A stretch of 54,496 nucleotides of DNA from Treponema zioleckii (GCF_014737315.1 NZ_JPUF01000022.1:1-54496), one strand, 5' to 3'. Positions 43,397-52,137 are shown, counted from the stretch's first letter. A program made the numbers and translations. The notes: a model not told the origin generated them from the letters alone.

Positions 43397-44365
43397 TTAT
43401 GCTCTCTTCAAGTGGATAGCGAAGCCGCCAACTTCTTTGTCGAGGTAAACAACCTTGAGTGGAGAAGCGCCTTCTTTTCCCATCCATTTTTCTGTTCCAG
43501 CAACTGGATTGAATCCGTATGGTTTAAGATAAGCGAGTGCGCGCTCTACGTTGTTGCAAACCATAGAGATGTGACCGTGAGTTCCGCGTCCGTTCTCTTT
43601 CATAATCTCAACCTGCTCTGAAGCGAAGATTGAAGAGTTTCCGAATTTTGAAGCGAAACCGAAAAGCTCGAACTGTGCTGCGATTTCTTTTGCCTCAGCT
43701 TCGTTCTTTGCGTTGATTCCCATGTGATCGATGTGGAAGTTGTGCATTGCTTTTACAGCGTCTTTACAAATCTGAGTGATTTCGTCCCATTTGCATCCTT
43801 CGATGAGTGGTTTTTTAACCATCCAGGTTCCGCCCATACAGAGAATGTTCTTGCGTTTTGCGTACTCGCCAACGTTCTCAGTTGTAACGCCACCTGTTGG
43901 CATGAAAGTACACTGTGGGAAAGGTCCGCCGAAGTCGTCAATGATTTTGTATCCGCCCTTGCGCTCTGCAGGGAACAGTTTGAGGTGTGTAACGCCCTTG
44001 TTGATACAAGCTGTGATTTCAGAAGGATTTGAGATTCCTGGCATTGTTGGAACGTTGTTCTTCAAGCACCAGTCAACTACGTCTGGGTTGTATCCTGGGC
44101 TAACGATGAATTTAGCACCAGCTTTTACAGCTTTTTCTGCCTGCTCAACGTTCAAAACAGTTCCAGCTCCAACGAGCATATTTGGCTCTGCTTTAATCAT
44201 TGCTTCAATAGCTTCAGCCGCGCAAGCTGTGCGGAATGTAACCTCAGAAGCCGGAAGTCCGCCCTTTACGAGAGCGTGTGCCAAGTCTGCTGCTTTTGAA
44301 GCATCTTCGATTGCGACAACAGGAATAATACCGATGTCACGGAATGTGTCATAAATGTCTGCCAT
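43397..44365 (-). CDS. eda: KDPG/KHG aldolase fused to a glyoxalase-like domain
   Basis: Residues 1 to about 210 form a KDPG aldolase that cleaves 2-keto-3-deoxy-6-phosphogluconate (or 4-hydroxy-2-oxoglutarate). The Schiff-base Lys stands in GVTHLKLFPAE, the catalytic Glu in SEVTFRTACAAEA, and the phosphate loop in MPTGGVTTENV. From about 215 a vicinal-oxygen-chelate/glyoxalase-like domain follows (HIDHMGINAKNEAEA, THGHISMVCNNVERALAYL, YLDKEVGGFAIHL). The standard Eda has about 210 residues, so this is a fusion of about 110 more. AGGAG lies 8 nt before ATG 44365. No Entner-Doudoroff dehydratase is adjacent, so the physiological substrate is open. Confidence 0.88.
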   Translation of the reverse strand: MADIYDTFRDIGIIPVVAIEDASKAADLAHALVKGGLPASEVTFRTACAAEAIEAMIKAEPNMLVGAGTVLNVEQAEKAVKAGAKFIVSPGYNPDVVDWCLKNNVPTMPGISNPSEITACINKGVTHLKLFPAERKGGYKIIDDFGGPFPQCTFMPTGGVTTENVGEYAKRKNILCMGGTWMVKKPLIEGCKWDEITQICKDAVKAMHNFHIDHMGINAKNEAEAKEIAAQFELFGFASKFGNSSIFASEQVEIMKENGRGTHGHISMVCNNVERALAYLKPYGFNPVAGTEKWMGKEGASPLKVVYLDKEVGGFAIHLKRA

Positions 44366-44530
44366 TTTTAAGACTCCTAAAAAATATGCTTAATAAAAAA
44401 CTTTCCCAGTTTTTAAACGCTTTTTAATATATTCTTTTTTGTGTGCATTGTAAATGTTCGATTTTTGGACACAAAATAACGAAATCTGCATAAAAGCGTA
44501 TTTTTTTCTTACCTAATTTACTATAAAAAA

Positions 44531-44552
44531 ACTGCGACAGTTTTGCCGCAGT
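44531..44552 (-). terminator. Terminator of the potABCD operon
   Basis: ACTGCG (44531-44536) pairs with CGCAGT (44547-44552); on the minus strand T7 follows. It stands 17 bp after the potD stop. Confidence 0.75.
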
Positions 44553-44568
44553 CTCAAGTGATTTTTGG

Positions 44569-45618
44569 CTATTTACTGATTCTCAGCTTTTCCCACAATT
44601 CGTAGTATTTTGCCAAAGTTTCGCCAATGTCCATCTTCAATTCGCAGTTGTCCATCTGGCTAGCCTCGTAGAGAGGTGTCGTCGTCATGTACTGCTGAGC
44701 CTCAAGGTTCACGTAGCAAGGAAAGTTGAAAAAGTCTAGGAATTTCGCATAGTTTTCTGGTCGGTGGATAAAGTTGATGAATTCTGTTGCGAGTTCGGCA
44801 TTTTTCGAATCCTTTAAGATGCACATGCTGTCAACGTAGCAAGCTCCGCCTTCCTGTGGAATAAAAAAGTCAATCGTGTCTTTCCATTCAGCTTCTGGAA
44901 CTTCTCCGTAAACAACTTCCGCATATCCGTGGCAGAGCCAGAGGTCTCCGCGGGCAAAGTCTTTTCCGAATCCCTCTGCATCGAATTTTACGATGTTCGG
45001 GAGCCATTCGTTTTTAATCATATCAACTGCCGTGTTAATCTCAGCCTCGTTCAAAGTTGAAACGCTGTAACCGTTGTGAGCGAGCGCGTCACCGATTACT
45101 TCGCGGTAGTCGTCCATCATGCTCGCGTGACCTTTGAACTGTGGGTCTGCAAAAATCGCCCATGAGCGGTCGTAATTTCCGTTAGGAACCTTTTTCTTGT
45201 TAACAGCGATTCCGGCCGCGCCAAAATAGTACGGAACCGCATAAGTCATATCCGGGTCGTAAGTTGTTTTTTCAAGAATTTTCGGGTTGATTTTGCTTCG
45301 GTTCGTGAATTTTTCCTGCACGATTGGCTGGAGCATTCCTTTTGCCATCATAATAGAAACGTAGTCCTGTGAAGGCACAACGATGTCAAAACTTTTTGCC
45401 CCGCCGTTGTTGAGCTTGTTGAACATGGTTTCATTTGAATCATATTCCGTTACGATAACCTTACAGTCGAATTCTTTTTCAAATGCTTCTACAACGTCCG
45501 TTGGTGTGTAGTAAGTCCAAGTGTAAAGATTCAAAGTTTTTTTGTTGTCGCAAGAAACAAAACCGAGTCCTGCAATAAGACCTGCTAAGGCAAGTACAAT
45601 TTTTGCTGTGATTTTCAT
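44569..45618 (-). CDS. potD: Spermidine/putrescine ABC transporter, substrate-binding lipoprotein
   Basis: The periplasmic receptor of the polyamine importer. The 349 residues have a signal with lipobox FVSC, then LNLYTWTYYTPTDVVEAFEK, the opening typical of PotD, and ETMFNKLNNGGAKSFDIVVP. GAGG lies before ATG 45618. It is the last gene of potA-potB-potC-potD; all are on the minus strand with short gaps. The acidic pocket residues that choose between spermidine and putrescine cannot be assigned by eye. Confidence 0.93.
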   Translation of the reverse strand: MKITAKIVLALAGLIAGLGFVSCDNKKTLNLYTWTYYTPTDVVEAFEKEFDCKVIVTEYDSNETMFNKLNNGGAKSFDIVVPSQDYVSIMMAKGMLQPIVQEKFTNRSKINPKILEKTTYDPDMTYAVPYYFGAAGIAVNKKKVPNGNYDRSWAIFADPQFKGHASMMDDYREVIGDALAHNGYSVSTLNEAEINTAVDMIKNEWLPNIVKFDAEGFGKDFARGDLWLCHGYAEVVYGEVPEAEWKDTIDFFIPQEGGACYVDSMCILKDSKNAELATEFINFIHRPENYAKFLDFFNFPCYVNLEAQQYMTTTPLYEASQMDNCELKMDIGETLAKYYELWEKLRISK

Positions 45619-45704
45619 AAAATTTTCCTCTATTAAAATAAATTAAAAAAATTGTGTCCCTGTTTGCAATCGAAATCCTCAGGTGGCTGAGCGAAGTCAA
45701 TGCA

Positions 45705-46580
45705 TTATTTTGCAGCTGCAAAACTTTTTAAACTCTTTCTGAGAACAATCGCAAGAAGCAGAATAAAAAGAATCAAAATGAATGAAAGTGAATTGATTAC
45801 CGGGCTTACACCGTGCCTAATCATGTTGTAAACCGAAATAGGCAACGTCTCGATGTTTCCGTTTACGAGCGAGGTGATTACGAAATCTTCGATAGACATT
45901 GTAACGCTCATCATAAATCCGGAGATGATTCCTGGGGCAATTGCCGGGAGAATCACGTGGAGTAAAGTCTGCTTTTCGTTCGCGCCCAAATCGTAGGCAG
46001 CTTCGATTATCGAATAGTCAAATTCGTCAACGCGCGAGCTTACCATAAGATAAACGAATGGAAGACAGAACGTTGTGTGCGCGATTATAATCGTCGTAAT
46101 TCCGAGATTCATGTGGATTCCGCTCAAGAAAATCAAAAGCGAAACACCCATAATTACTTCCGGGAGAACCATCGGCAAAAAGCTGATTGACTGAATGTAG
46201 TTCTTTCCGAAGAATTTGTACCAGCTGATTCCGATTGCGGCAAGGCTTCCGAGAACCGTAGAAATCAACGCGGAGGCGAGTGCCACGATTCCGCTGTACA
46301 AAAGCGATTTCCAGAGTTTTCCGGATTTTAAGAAAAGTTCTTCATACCACCGGAACGAGAAGCCTGTAAATTGCGAGCCTTCAGAGCTGTTGAACGAGTA
46401 GAAGACGATTACAAACAGCGGAATAAAAAGAAAAGCGAGTCCGAGCGCAAAAACAGCCTTTGAAAAACTGAATACAGGAGCACGTTTTTTCCAGTCACGT
46501 TTTGCATGTCGGTTTCCTTCATTTTTGTTCAGCGGGTTACGCTTTAAAAGTGCGAGTATTACAGAAACTAAAAAATCCAT
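45705..46580 (-). CDS. potC: Spermidine/putrescine ABC transporter permease PotC
   Basis: One of two inner-membrane permeases. The 291-residue protein has six predicted helices and the EAA-type loop IEAAYDLGANEKQTLLHVIL that docks to PotA. Its N terminus is basic and longer than usual (about 45 residues before the first helix). It begins 15 bp after the potB stop with AGGG before ATG. Confidence 0.92.
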   Translation of the reverse strand: MDFLVSVILALLKRNPLNKNEGNRHAKRDWKKRAPVFSFSKAVFALGLAFLFIPLFVIVFYSFNSSEGSQFTGFSFRWYEELFLKSGKLWKSLLYSGIVALASALISTVLGSLAAIGISWYKFFGKNYIQSISFLPMVLPEVIMGVSLLIFLSGIHMNLGITTIIIAHTTFCLPFVYLMVSSRVDEFDYSIIEAAYDLGANEKQTLLHVILPAIAPGIISGFMMSVTMSIEDFVITSLVNGNIETLPISVYNMIRHGVSPVINSLSFILILFILLLAIVLRKSLKSFAAAK

Positions 46581-46595
46581 ATTCTATCCCTTTTG

Positions 46596-47582
46596 CTAAT
46601 CTTTCTTCATTTTCTTCAGTTTTGCTTCGTTTTTGTCTGAAGAAATCATGTAGAGAATCGCCGCCATACTCAAAACCGTAAGAGCCACGCTGAATGACGA
46701 TGCTAAAGGCAGATTCCTTGCTTTTTGAATCTGGTCCATGATTATGTTTCCGAGCATGTAGCTTTCTGTTGAGCCGACGAGCTGCGGAACGGTGTAGTTT
46801 CCGAAAATCGGAATGAACGTAAAAATCAGTGCGCTGATGATTCCAGATTTGATTCCGGGAATCATTATGCGGTAGATTGAGCCGAGTTTTGTCGCGCCCA
46901 AGTCCCGTGCCGCTTCAAGCAACGTAAAGTCGAATCGGTCAACCGACGTAAAAATCGGAAGAATTGCGTAAGGCAAGTACATGTATACACTTACGAGGAT
47001 TACCGCGAATTTTGTGTACATAAACTGATTCGGAGTAAAAACTGCATCAGAATTTCCCGTTACAAAAAAGCAGATTTTGGCAAAAAATCCGCAGACCGTG
47101 TTCAAGAGTCCGTCTTCGCCGAGAATCGACATCCACGCAAAAATGCGGATGAGCGAGTTTGTGAGGAACGGAACGATTACCAGAATCAAAAGAATCGTCT
47201 GGTGACGGCTTCGTGCAATTGCGTAGCCACAAGGAAGCGCAATCGCAATGGTGATGAGCGTTGAAACGACAGTCATCCACAGTGTTCGCCAAAAAATAAA
47301 TCCGTATGCCGCCGAAAACATCTGCTTGTATGCGTCGAGCGAGAACTGATGCACTACGCCGCCGAACATATCTCTTTTCATAAAAGAATACGCCACGATG
47401 ATTACCAGCGGAACTACAAAGAAAATCGAGAACCAAAGTCCCATTGGCCAACCGTAAAACGGTCCGGGATTTGCTTTCTTGAATTTTCTTGAGTATGCTT
47501 TTGAGGCTATTTTTAGCGACAAATCTTTTTTTGCTTCTCTTGAATTTTCGAGGGAAGCTGAATCTTTTTCATTTTCTTTCAT
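46596..47582 (-). CDS. potB: Spermidine/putrescine ABC transporter permease PotB
   Basis: The second permease. The 328 residues include a charged N-terminal extension of about 45 residues, then six helices with the loop LLEAARDLGATKLGSIYRIM. It starts 24 bp after the potA stop. Confidence 0.92.
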   Translation of the reverse strand: MKENEKDSASLENSREAKKDLSLKIASKAYSRKFKKANPGPFYGWPMGLWFSIFFVVPLVIIVAYSFMKRDMFGGVVHQFSLDAYKQMFSAAYGFIFWRTLWMTVVSTLITIAIALPCGYAIARSRHQTILLILVIVPFLTNSLIRIFAWMSILGEDGLLNTVCGFFAKICFFVTGNSDAVFTPNQFMYTKFAVILVSVYMYLPYAILPIFTSVDRFDFTLLEAARDLGATKLGSIYRIMIPGIKSGIISALIFTFIPIFGNYTVPQLVGSTESYMLGNIIMDQIQKARNLPLASSFSVALTVLSMAAILYMISSDKNEAKLKKMKKD

Positions 47583-47606
47583 TAAACTCTTCCTAATGTG
47601 TGGGGC

Positions 47607-48803
47607 TTATTTGTCAATGTCTTCGACGATATATCCGTCTTCCGCAGACCATGAGATATAAACCGTGTCCTTCCACTGAATTTCAGGACCGTCGTCAAGA
47701 TAATTCTGGTGTTGCTTGAAAACTTTTACGATTGTGCCAGTCTTTTCGAGCTTTACGTAGAATTTTGACTGGAATCCTGTGTAGACAGGTTCCTCTACGA
47801 CACCTTTGAACACGTTGATGTCTTTTCTGCCGTTCACGTTAGGTTCTTCGAGTGTAATTCTGATTTTTTCAGGGCGAACTGTGAACGCAACTTTCTGACC
47901 TTCGTCTGTGTGCTCGTAATCCGTTACGAGGATATTTTTGTCTTCTTCTTTTGTTGCCTGAGTGTCGTCTTTGAGCTGAGCCTGAATGCCGAGCGTAGGA
48001 ACGTTGAGAGTTACCATGTGCTCAATGTCGGCTTTTCCGGCAACTTTGTATTCCTCGCATTTTACGACAGTCGCTTCAAAAAGGTTCGTCTCGCCAATGA
48101 ACTGGGCTACGAATTGAGTCGCAGGACTTTCGTAAATTTCGTAAGGGGTTCCGATTTGCAGAACGTTTCCGTGATTCATAACGGCGATTCTGTCCGAAAC
48201 TGCAAGTGCCTCGCTCTGGTCGTGAGTTACAAAAATGAACGTAACGCCGATTTTGTCATGGAGCCGGTCAAGTTCTACGAGAAGATTTGAGCGCAATTTT
48301 GCGTCCAGCGCCGAAAGCGGTTCGTCAAGGAGAAGAACTTTCGGCTCGTTTATGAGCGCACGTGCAATAGCCACACGCTGACGCTGTCCGCCTGAGAGCT
48401 GATTCGGTTTTTTGTAAATGTGGTCGTCAAGTTCCACAAGGTGAATGTATTTTCTTACTTGCTCGTCAACTGTCTTGTTGTCAACTTTTTTTAGTCGGAG
48501 AGAGAATGCGACATTTTCGTAAACTGAAAGATGCGGAAAAAGCGCATAATTTTGGAAGACTGTGTTCGAAAAACGTTTGTTCGGCGGAAGCTCCGTAACG
48601 TTCTTGTCGTCAAAAAAAAGTTCTCCTTCATCAGGAAATTCGAATCCGGCGATGATTCGGAGGAGCGTAGTTTTTCCGCATCCCGACGGACCCAGCAGCG
48701 TGAAAAATTCACCTGGTTTAATCGTAAAATTAACGTCATTAAGCGCAACAAAGTCATCGAAACGCTTGTTAATGTGATCGATAGTGACCTGACTTCCTTT
48801 CAA
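47607..48803 (-). CDS. potA: Spermidine/putrescine ABC transporter ATPase
   Basis: The ATP-binding subunit. The 398-residue protein has Walker A LLGPSGCGKTTLL, Q-loop VFQNYALFPH, signature LSGGQRQRVAIA, Walker B VLLLDEPLSALD, and the H-loop VTHDQSEA, followed by a TOBE-like C-terminal domain. The start is a TTG at 48803 with AGAGG 9 nt upstream, giving MKGSQVTIDHINKRF; no ATG is near. It leads the four-gene operon; the region upstream holds its promoter. Confidence 0.94.
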   Translation of the reverse strand: MKGSQVTIDHINKRFDDFVALNDVNFTIKPGEFFTLLGPSGCGKTTLLRIIAGFEFPDEGELFFDDKNVTELPPNKRFSNTVFQNYALFPHLSVYENVAFSLRLKKVDNKTVDEQVRKYIHLVELDDHIYKKPNQLSGGQRQRVAIARALINEPKVLLLDEPLSALDAKLRSNLLVELDRLHDKIGVTFIFVTHDQSEALAVSDRIAVMNHGNVLQIGTPYEIYESPATQFVAQFIGETNLFEATVVKCEEYKVAGKADIEHMVTLNVPTLGIQAQLKDDTQATKEEDKNILVTDYEHTDEGQKVAFTVRPEKIRITLEEPNVNGRKDINVFKGVVEEPVYTGFQSKFYVKLEKTGTIVKVFKQHQNYLDDGPEIQWKDTVYISWSAEDGYIVEDIDK

Positions 48804-49155
48804 TTCTTGTAACCTCTAAAAAATAATGACCACTTGTGGTGGTTTTATCGCATGAAATTTCTGATTTCGCATGATTTTATAAATTGATTTTTATACAGGA
48901 ATTTGTCAAGCAAGATAGAGCAGAAAATTGATTTTTTTAAGAGAAGTTATGTGAATCACCCTATACAAAATGCGTGCGAACCATAAATAATATTTTATCG
49001 CAAAATATAGAAATCGGGCATCTCAAATACTTAAAATTTGGATATTTTTTTTTGTAGATGCCTGCGAGTTTTTTTCTATATTTTGTAGACTGAGCATAAA
49101 AAATCTCCGATAATCTACGGACTGATTTTAAAATTTAAAATTAATGAGGAAGATT
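48804..49155. promoter_or_regulatory. AT-rich region between potA and the small membrane gene, with a large inverted repeat
   Basis: No gene. CAAAATATAGAAA (49001-49013) pairs perfectly with TTTCTATATTTTG (49073-49085), and nested GGCATCT (49017-49023) pairs with AGATGCC (49056-49062). The promoters of potA (minus) and the small gene (plus) must be here, and the repeat may be an operator or a transcript end. Confidence 0.5.
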
Positions 49156-49392
49156 ATGTTTGCTATTTTGTGCGGACTCGTTCTGATGGCCTTTACGGTA
49201 TTTGCGTGGATGGCTGACGGACTCAACTGGTCTAAAGAAATAATTTCATTCTTAAAAGGGGCTTCGCCTGTGATTGCGGCTTTTGTAGGCTTAATCGCCA
49301 TATTTATTGGAGTCGCTGACATAAAAGACAAGCGGGAGGCGAAGCGGGAAGAAGAAGAAGCTCGCCGTGCCGAAGAAATTTCAAAAAATTAA
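49156..49392 (+). CDS. Small membrane protein of unknown function
   Basis: A 78-residue protein with two predicted membrane helices (about 2-20 and 40-58; ASPVIAAFVGLIAIFIGVAD) and a highly charged C-terminal tail (KREAKREEEEARRAEE) that should face the cytoplasm. ATG 49156 with GAGGA at 49146-49150 is preferred over the ATG at 49144. No family is recognised. It precedes the ribosomal operon by 160 bp, but that operon has its own promoter. Confidence 0.6.
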   Translation: MFAILCGLVLMAFTVFAWMADGLNWSKEIISFLKGASPVIAAFVGLIAIFIGVADIKDKREAKREEEEARRAEEISKN

Positions 49393-49419
49393 ATTCGTGG
49401 CGAGTTAACTGTAAATTCA

Positions 49420-49448
49420 TTGACCATAAACTCAAAAAGATTTATATT
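49420..49448 (+). promoter_or_regulatory. Promoter of rplM-rpsI
   Basis: TTGACC (49420-49425), an ideal 17-bp spacer and TATATT (49443-49448). Transcription is expected from about 49455. Confidence 0.75.
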
Positions 49449-49454
49449 ATTAGT

Positions 49455-49552
49455 CCCCGTATATGCGCAGACGAATGCTCATCGTCTGTGGTTATGCTTC
49501 TGGAGATGCAGACCAGAAGGCATAAAGACTTTTTATTATAAGGTATATATAC
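49455..49552 (+). promoter_or_regulatory. Structured leader of rplM-rpsI
   Basis: Two strong hairpins: CAGACGA/TCGTCTG (49468-49488), and TTATGCTTCTGG/CCAGAAGGCATAA (49492-49525) with one bulged G. L13 leaders regulated by the protein are known in other phyla; this may be an equivalent, and it does not look like a terminator because no T run follows the second stem. Confidence 0.55.
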
Positions 49553-49981
49553 ATGAAAACTATCTTCGTTAAAGATTACGAACAGAAACGTGACTGGTAC
49601 ATCATCGATGCTGCCGGAAAACCTCTTGGACGTGTTGCAGTTTTGGCAGCAACTCTTCTTCGTGGAAAGAACAAACCAACTTACACTCCTAACCAGGAGA
49701 TGGGTGACTATGTTGTTATCATCAACGCTGAGAAAGTTGAGGTTACTGGTAACAAACATGAGGATAAGCTCTATCGTCACTACACAGGATTTGTACGCGG
49801 TCTCCGCACTTTCACATTCGACAAGCTTATCGAGCGTCATCCGACAGATCCTTTGACACGCACAATCAATGGAATGTTGCCTAATGGTCGTCTTGGTCGC
49901 AGACTTATGGGTAACCTTAAAGTATATGCTGGTGCTGAGCATCCTCACGCATCACAGAACCCAAAAGTAATTGAGTTGTAA
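49553..49981 (+). CDS. rplM: 50S ribosomal protein L13
   Basis: A large-subunit protein that binds 23S rRNA early in assembly. The 142 residues have the full signature: WYIIDAAGKPLGRVA, LRGKNKPTYTPNQEMGDYV, KLYRHYTGFVRGLRT and GMLPNGRLGRRLMGNLKVY. The start has no strong Shine-Dalgarno (AAGG about 13 nt upstream). It is the first gene of an rplM-rpsI pair, with a gap of 12 nt. Confidence 0.97.
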   Translation: MKTIFVKDYEQKRDWYIIDAAGKPLGRVAVLAATLLRGKNKPTYTPNQEMGDYVVIINAEKVEVTGNKHEDKLYRHYTGFVRGLRTFTFDKLIERHPTDPLTRTINGMLPNGRLGRRLMGNLKVYAGAEHPHASQNPKVIEL

Positions 49982-49993
49982 TAGGAGTCGATC

Positions 49994-50389
49994 ATGGCAG
50001 TAAAAAACATTGCAATCGGTACAGGAAGAAGAAAAACATCTGTTGCTCGCGTATTTGTTCGTGAAGGCTCAGGAAAAATCGTTGTAAACGGAAAAGACGT
50101 AGCTGAGTATTTCCCAACAGAATCTCAGGTTCGTACAGTTCACCAGCCATTGTTGGTAACTAACTACGTTAACAAATATGATATCTTGATTAACGTTCAG
50201 GGTGGCGGATTGAAAGGTCAGGCTGCAGCTTGCTTGCACGGACTTTCACGCGCTTTGCTCCAGATTGATCCAGATACACGCGCTTCTTTGAAGGCTAACG
50301 GATTCCTTACTCGCGACAGCCGCATGGTTGAGCGAAAGAAGTACGGTCAGCGTGGTGCTCGCCGACGCTTCCAGTTCAGCAAACGTTAG
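49994..50389 (+). CDS. rpsI: 30S ribosomal protein S9
   Basis: A small-subunit protein whose C-terminal tail reaches the P-site tRNA. The 131 residues include [39 protein letters not shown] and the conserved basic tail [23 protein letters not shown] precedes ATG. Confidence 0.97.
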   Translation: MAVKNIAIGTGRRKTSVARVFVREGSGKIVVNGKDVAEYFPTESQVRTVHQPLLVTNYVNKYDILINVQGGGLKGQAAACLHGLSRALLQIDPDTRASLKANGFLTRDSRMVERKKYGQRGARRRFQFSKR

Positions 50390-50447
50390 TTTTTGCTTCG
50401 TTCTTTTCGGGATTGTGTATGCAGTCTCGAAAATTTGCGAGAATGTA

Positions 50448-50474
50448 CACCGGTTTTTGCCGGTGTTTTTTTTT
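50448..50474 (+). terminator. Terminator of rplM-rpsI
   Basis: CACCGG (50448-50453) pairs with CCGGTG (50460-50465), followed by T9. It lies inside an apparent ORF opening at 50413, which argues against that start for recX. Confidence 0.88.
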
Positions 50475-50487
50475 GGGGTGCGCGGAT

Positions 50488-51179
50488 TTGGAAAATCAAT
50501 TTGAAATCAAAAATCAAAGTTTGGCTGACGAAGAACTCTCCGAGTTGGAGATTTGTCGCGTAAATCAACTTTCGTCGATTGTAACGGATAATCCCGTGCT
50601 GGAAGTGGCTTTTACGAACGGTTCGGTTTTTTTATGCGTCCGGGCTATCTTGCGATTGTGCCGGCTGAAAAAATCCGCGTGGGCGAAACTTTTGAAGGCG
50701 AAGGTGTGACCGATTTGATTAATGCGGGCTTTGCTTACATGGCGGAGCGTAAGGCTGCGGATTGTCTTGCTCGGAGTGAGCAGTGCCGTACATCCCTTGA
50801 GCAAAAACTGTATCAGAAAGGATTTGAAAAATCTGCTGTGCGTCTGGCGTTGGATTATCTTGAAAAGCGTCATTTTTTGGATGATTCACGTTATGCCTCT
50901 CGTTGGCTCAGAAATCATTCAATCGGAAAATTTCATGGTCGGAGCAGGTTGCTTCGGGAGCTTTTGGGGCGCGGAATTTCGAAGAGGACTGCCGACTCCG
51001 CAATAAATGATTTTTTTATGGAGAATGATGAGTTTGAATTGTGCGGTAAAGCGTACAATAAAGGTGTGAGTATGAAAAAGTCAAATGAGAAACTGTTAAA
51101 ATATCTTTTAGATTGCGGTTTTTCATATAAAATGGCGCAAAATACAATAAAAAATAATTCAGAAATTAAAAATTACTAG
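50488..51179 (+). CDS. recX: Regulatory protein RecX, frameshifted at a T7 run
   Basis: RecX binds RecA filaments and limits recombination. The complete protein needs one more T in the T7 run at about 50627-50633. The upstream frame then gives ENQFEIKNQSLADEELSELE to NGSVF and continues as FMRPGYLAIVPAEKIRVGE. The RecX three-helix repeats start at about 50736 (AERKAADCLARSEQCRTSLE, then KGFEKSAVRLALDYLEKRHF, DDSRYASRWLRNHSIGKFHG). The continuous downstream frame alone, 50634-51179 (181 residues), covers all the helical repeats and may be functional. The TTG at 50488, behind GGGGTG, is the favoured start, since the rpsI terminator ends at 50474; this is uncertain. The C terminus is Lys/Asn-rich. 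Confidence 0.75.
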
Positions 51180-51309
51180 TGATTTTTTTAAAGAAAAACT
51201 CTAAAATCTATAAAATCTTTAATTCACAAAAAAATCTCTAAGGCTTTCTTAAAATTAAGACTTGTTTTTTTGGGAAATGCCATAAAAACTTACTTTAAGG
51301 ATTGTTTTG
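51180..51309 (+). promoter_or_regulatory. AT-rich gap upstream of the response regulator
   Basis: No gene or clear terminator. AAGGA at 51297-51301 is the ribosome-binding site of the following gene. Confidence 0.35.
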
Positions 51310-51909
51310 ATGACTGCAAATGAAACTAAACCGGTCGTTTACTCGGCTCTTGAGGTTGCAAATATATGTGGTGTCGTTAATCAGACGGCAATAAATTGGA
51401 TTCGGAACGGATACTTAAAAGCTTTTAAAACTCCTGGAGGTCAATTTAGGGTTTATCCTGACGATTTGGCAGAATTCATGGAAGGCCGCGATATGGCTGT
51501 TCCTGAGGCTGTTGCCGCTTGCTGTACGCGAAGGCGTTATGGTTCGCGAAGTCTTCTTATTGTTGATGATGACAAGGGATTGAACACGGTTGTGGCAAAA
51601 TATATGCAAAAGCAGCTTTCTGGGATCGAAGTCTTGCAGGCTTTTGACGGATTTGAGGCTGGTTCTCAGATGGCTGAGAGAAAACCTTCTTGCCTTATTT
51701 TGGATTTGGATTTGCCAGGAATTGACGGTTTTGAGCTTTGTAAAAAGATTAACGAAAATAAGAATTTCGGAAGCCCTGCTATAATCGTTGTGACGGCTCT
51801 TGAAAATCAGGAAGTTGAGGCTCAGGTAAGAAGCTTGGGCGTAAAGCAATTCTTTAGAAAGCCTTTGAACCTTGCAGATTTGGTTCAGGTGGTAGAAGAA
51901 TCTGTTTAG
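51310..51909 (+). CDS. HTH-receiver response regulator
   Basis: A 199-residue regulator in reverse order. Residues 9-60 are a MerR/excisionase-like DNA-binding domain (YSALEVANICGVVNQTAINW, YLKAFKTPGGQFRVYPDDLA). A receiver follows from about residue 78: LLIVDDDKG with the acidic pair, the phosphorylatable Asp in CLILDLDLPG, IVVTALE with the Thr and FFRKPL with the Lys. Typical response regulators carry the receiver first. AAGGA lies 8 nt before ATG 51310. No kinase is nearby. The activity is probably tuned by phosphorylation; DNA targets are unknown. Confidence 0.85.
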   Translation: MTANETKPVVYSALEVANICGVVNQTAINWIRNGYLKAFKTPGGQFRVYPDDLAEFMEGRDMAVPEAVAACCTRRRYGSRSLLIVDDDKGLNTVVAKYMQKQLSGIEVLQAFDGFEAGSQMAERKPSCLILDLDLPGIDGFELCKKINENKNFGSPAIIVVTALENQEVEAQVRSLGVKQFFRKPLNLADLVQVVEESV

Positions 51910-51936
51910 TAGGTCTGGTGGCTCTGTAATTTTCTA

Positions 51937-52135
51937 CCCCAAAGTTGCGAGCGATGCGTGAGCAACAAAACTGCCTCTCCGATTTGCCGCTTAGCTTGTC
52001 GTGGCAAATCGGAAACTGTTGTAAGTTATCCCACCAGAGCAAGAGTTTTCGTTAGAAAACTCTTGGGAAACGCAAAAGTGAACTCTAATTCCTGAAATCC
52101 CCTCTCCGCGTTTCCGTAAACGCACAAGCCAAACT
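51937..52135 (+). repeat. Dispersed hairpin repeat, copy R4
   Basis: First of two tandem units 204 bp apart. In order: hairpin 1 of 23 nt (51944-51966; GTTGC/GCAAC), hairpin 2 (51978-52013; TCCGATTTGCC/GGCAAATCGGA, perfect 11 bp), hairpin 3 (52041-52064; AAGAGTTTTC/GAAAACTCTT, perfect 10 bp), then GGGAAACGCA, AACTCTAATTCCT and GAAATCC. It lies between the response-regulator gene and the cupin gene. Confidence 0.75.
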
Positions 52136-52137
52136 AC

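Noticed and set aside
50600-50660. Programmed ribosomal frameshift in recX
   Set aside because: A T7 run alone lacks the usual slippery heptamer plus downstream stem or internal Shine-Dalgarno; indel or transcript slippage is simpler.
50413-50709. 98-residue ORF as a separate gene
   Set aside because: The rpsI terminator lies inside it and its later part is the N-terminal portion of RecX before the T7 frameshift.
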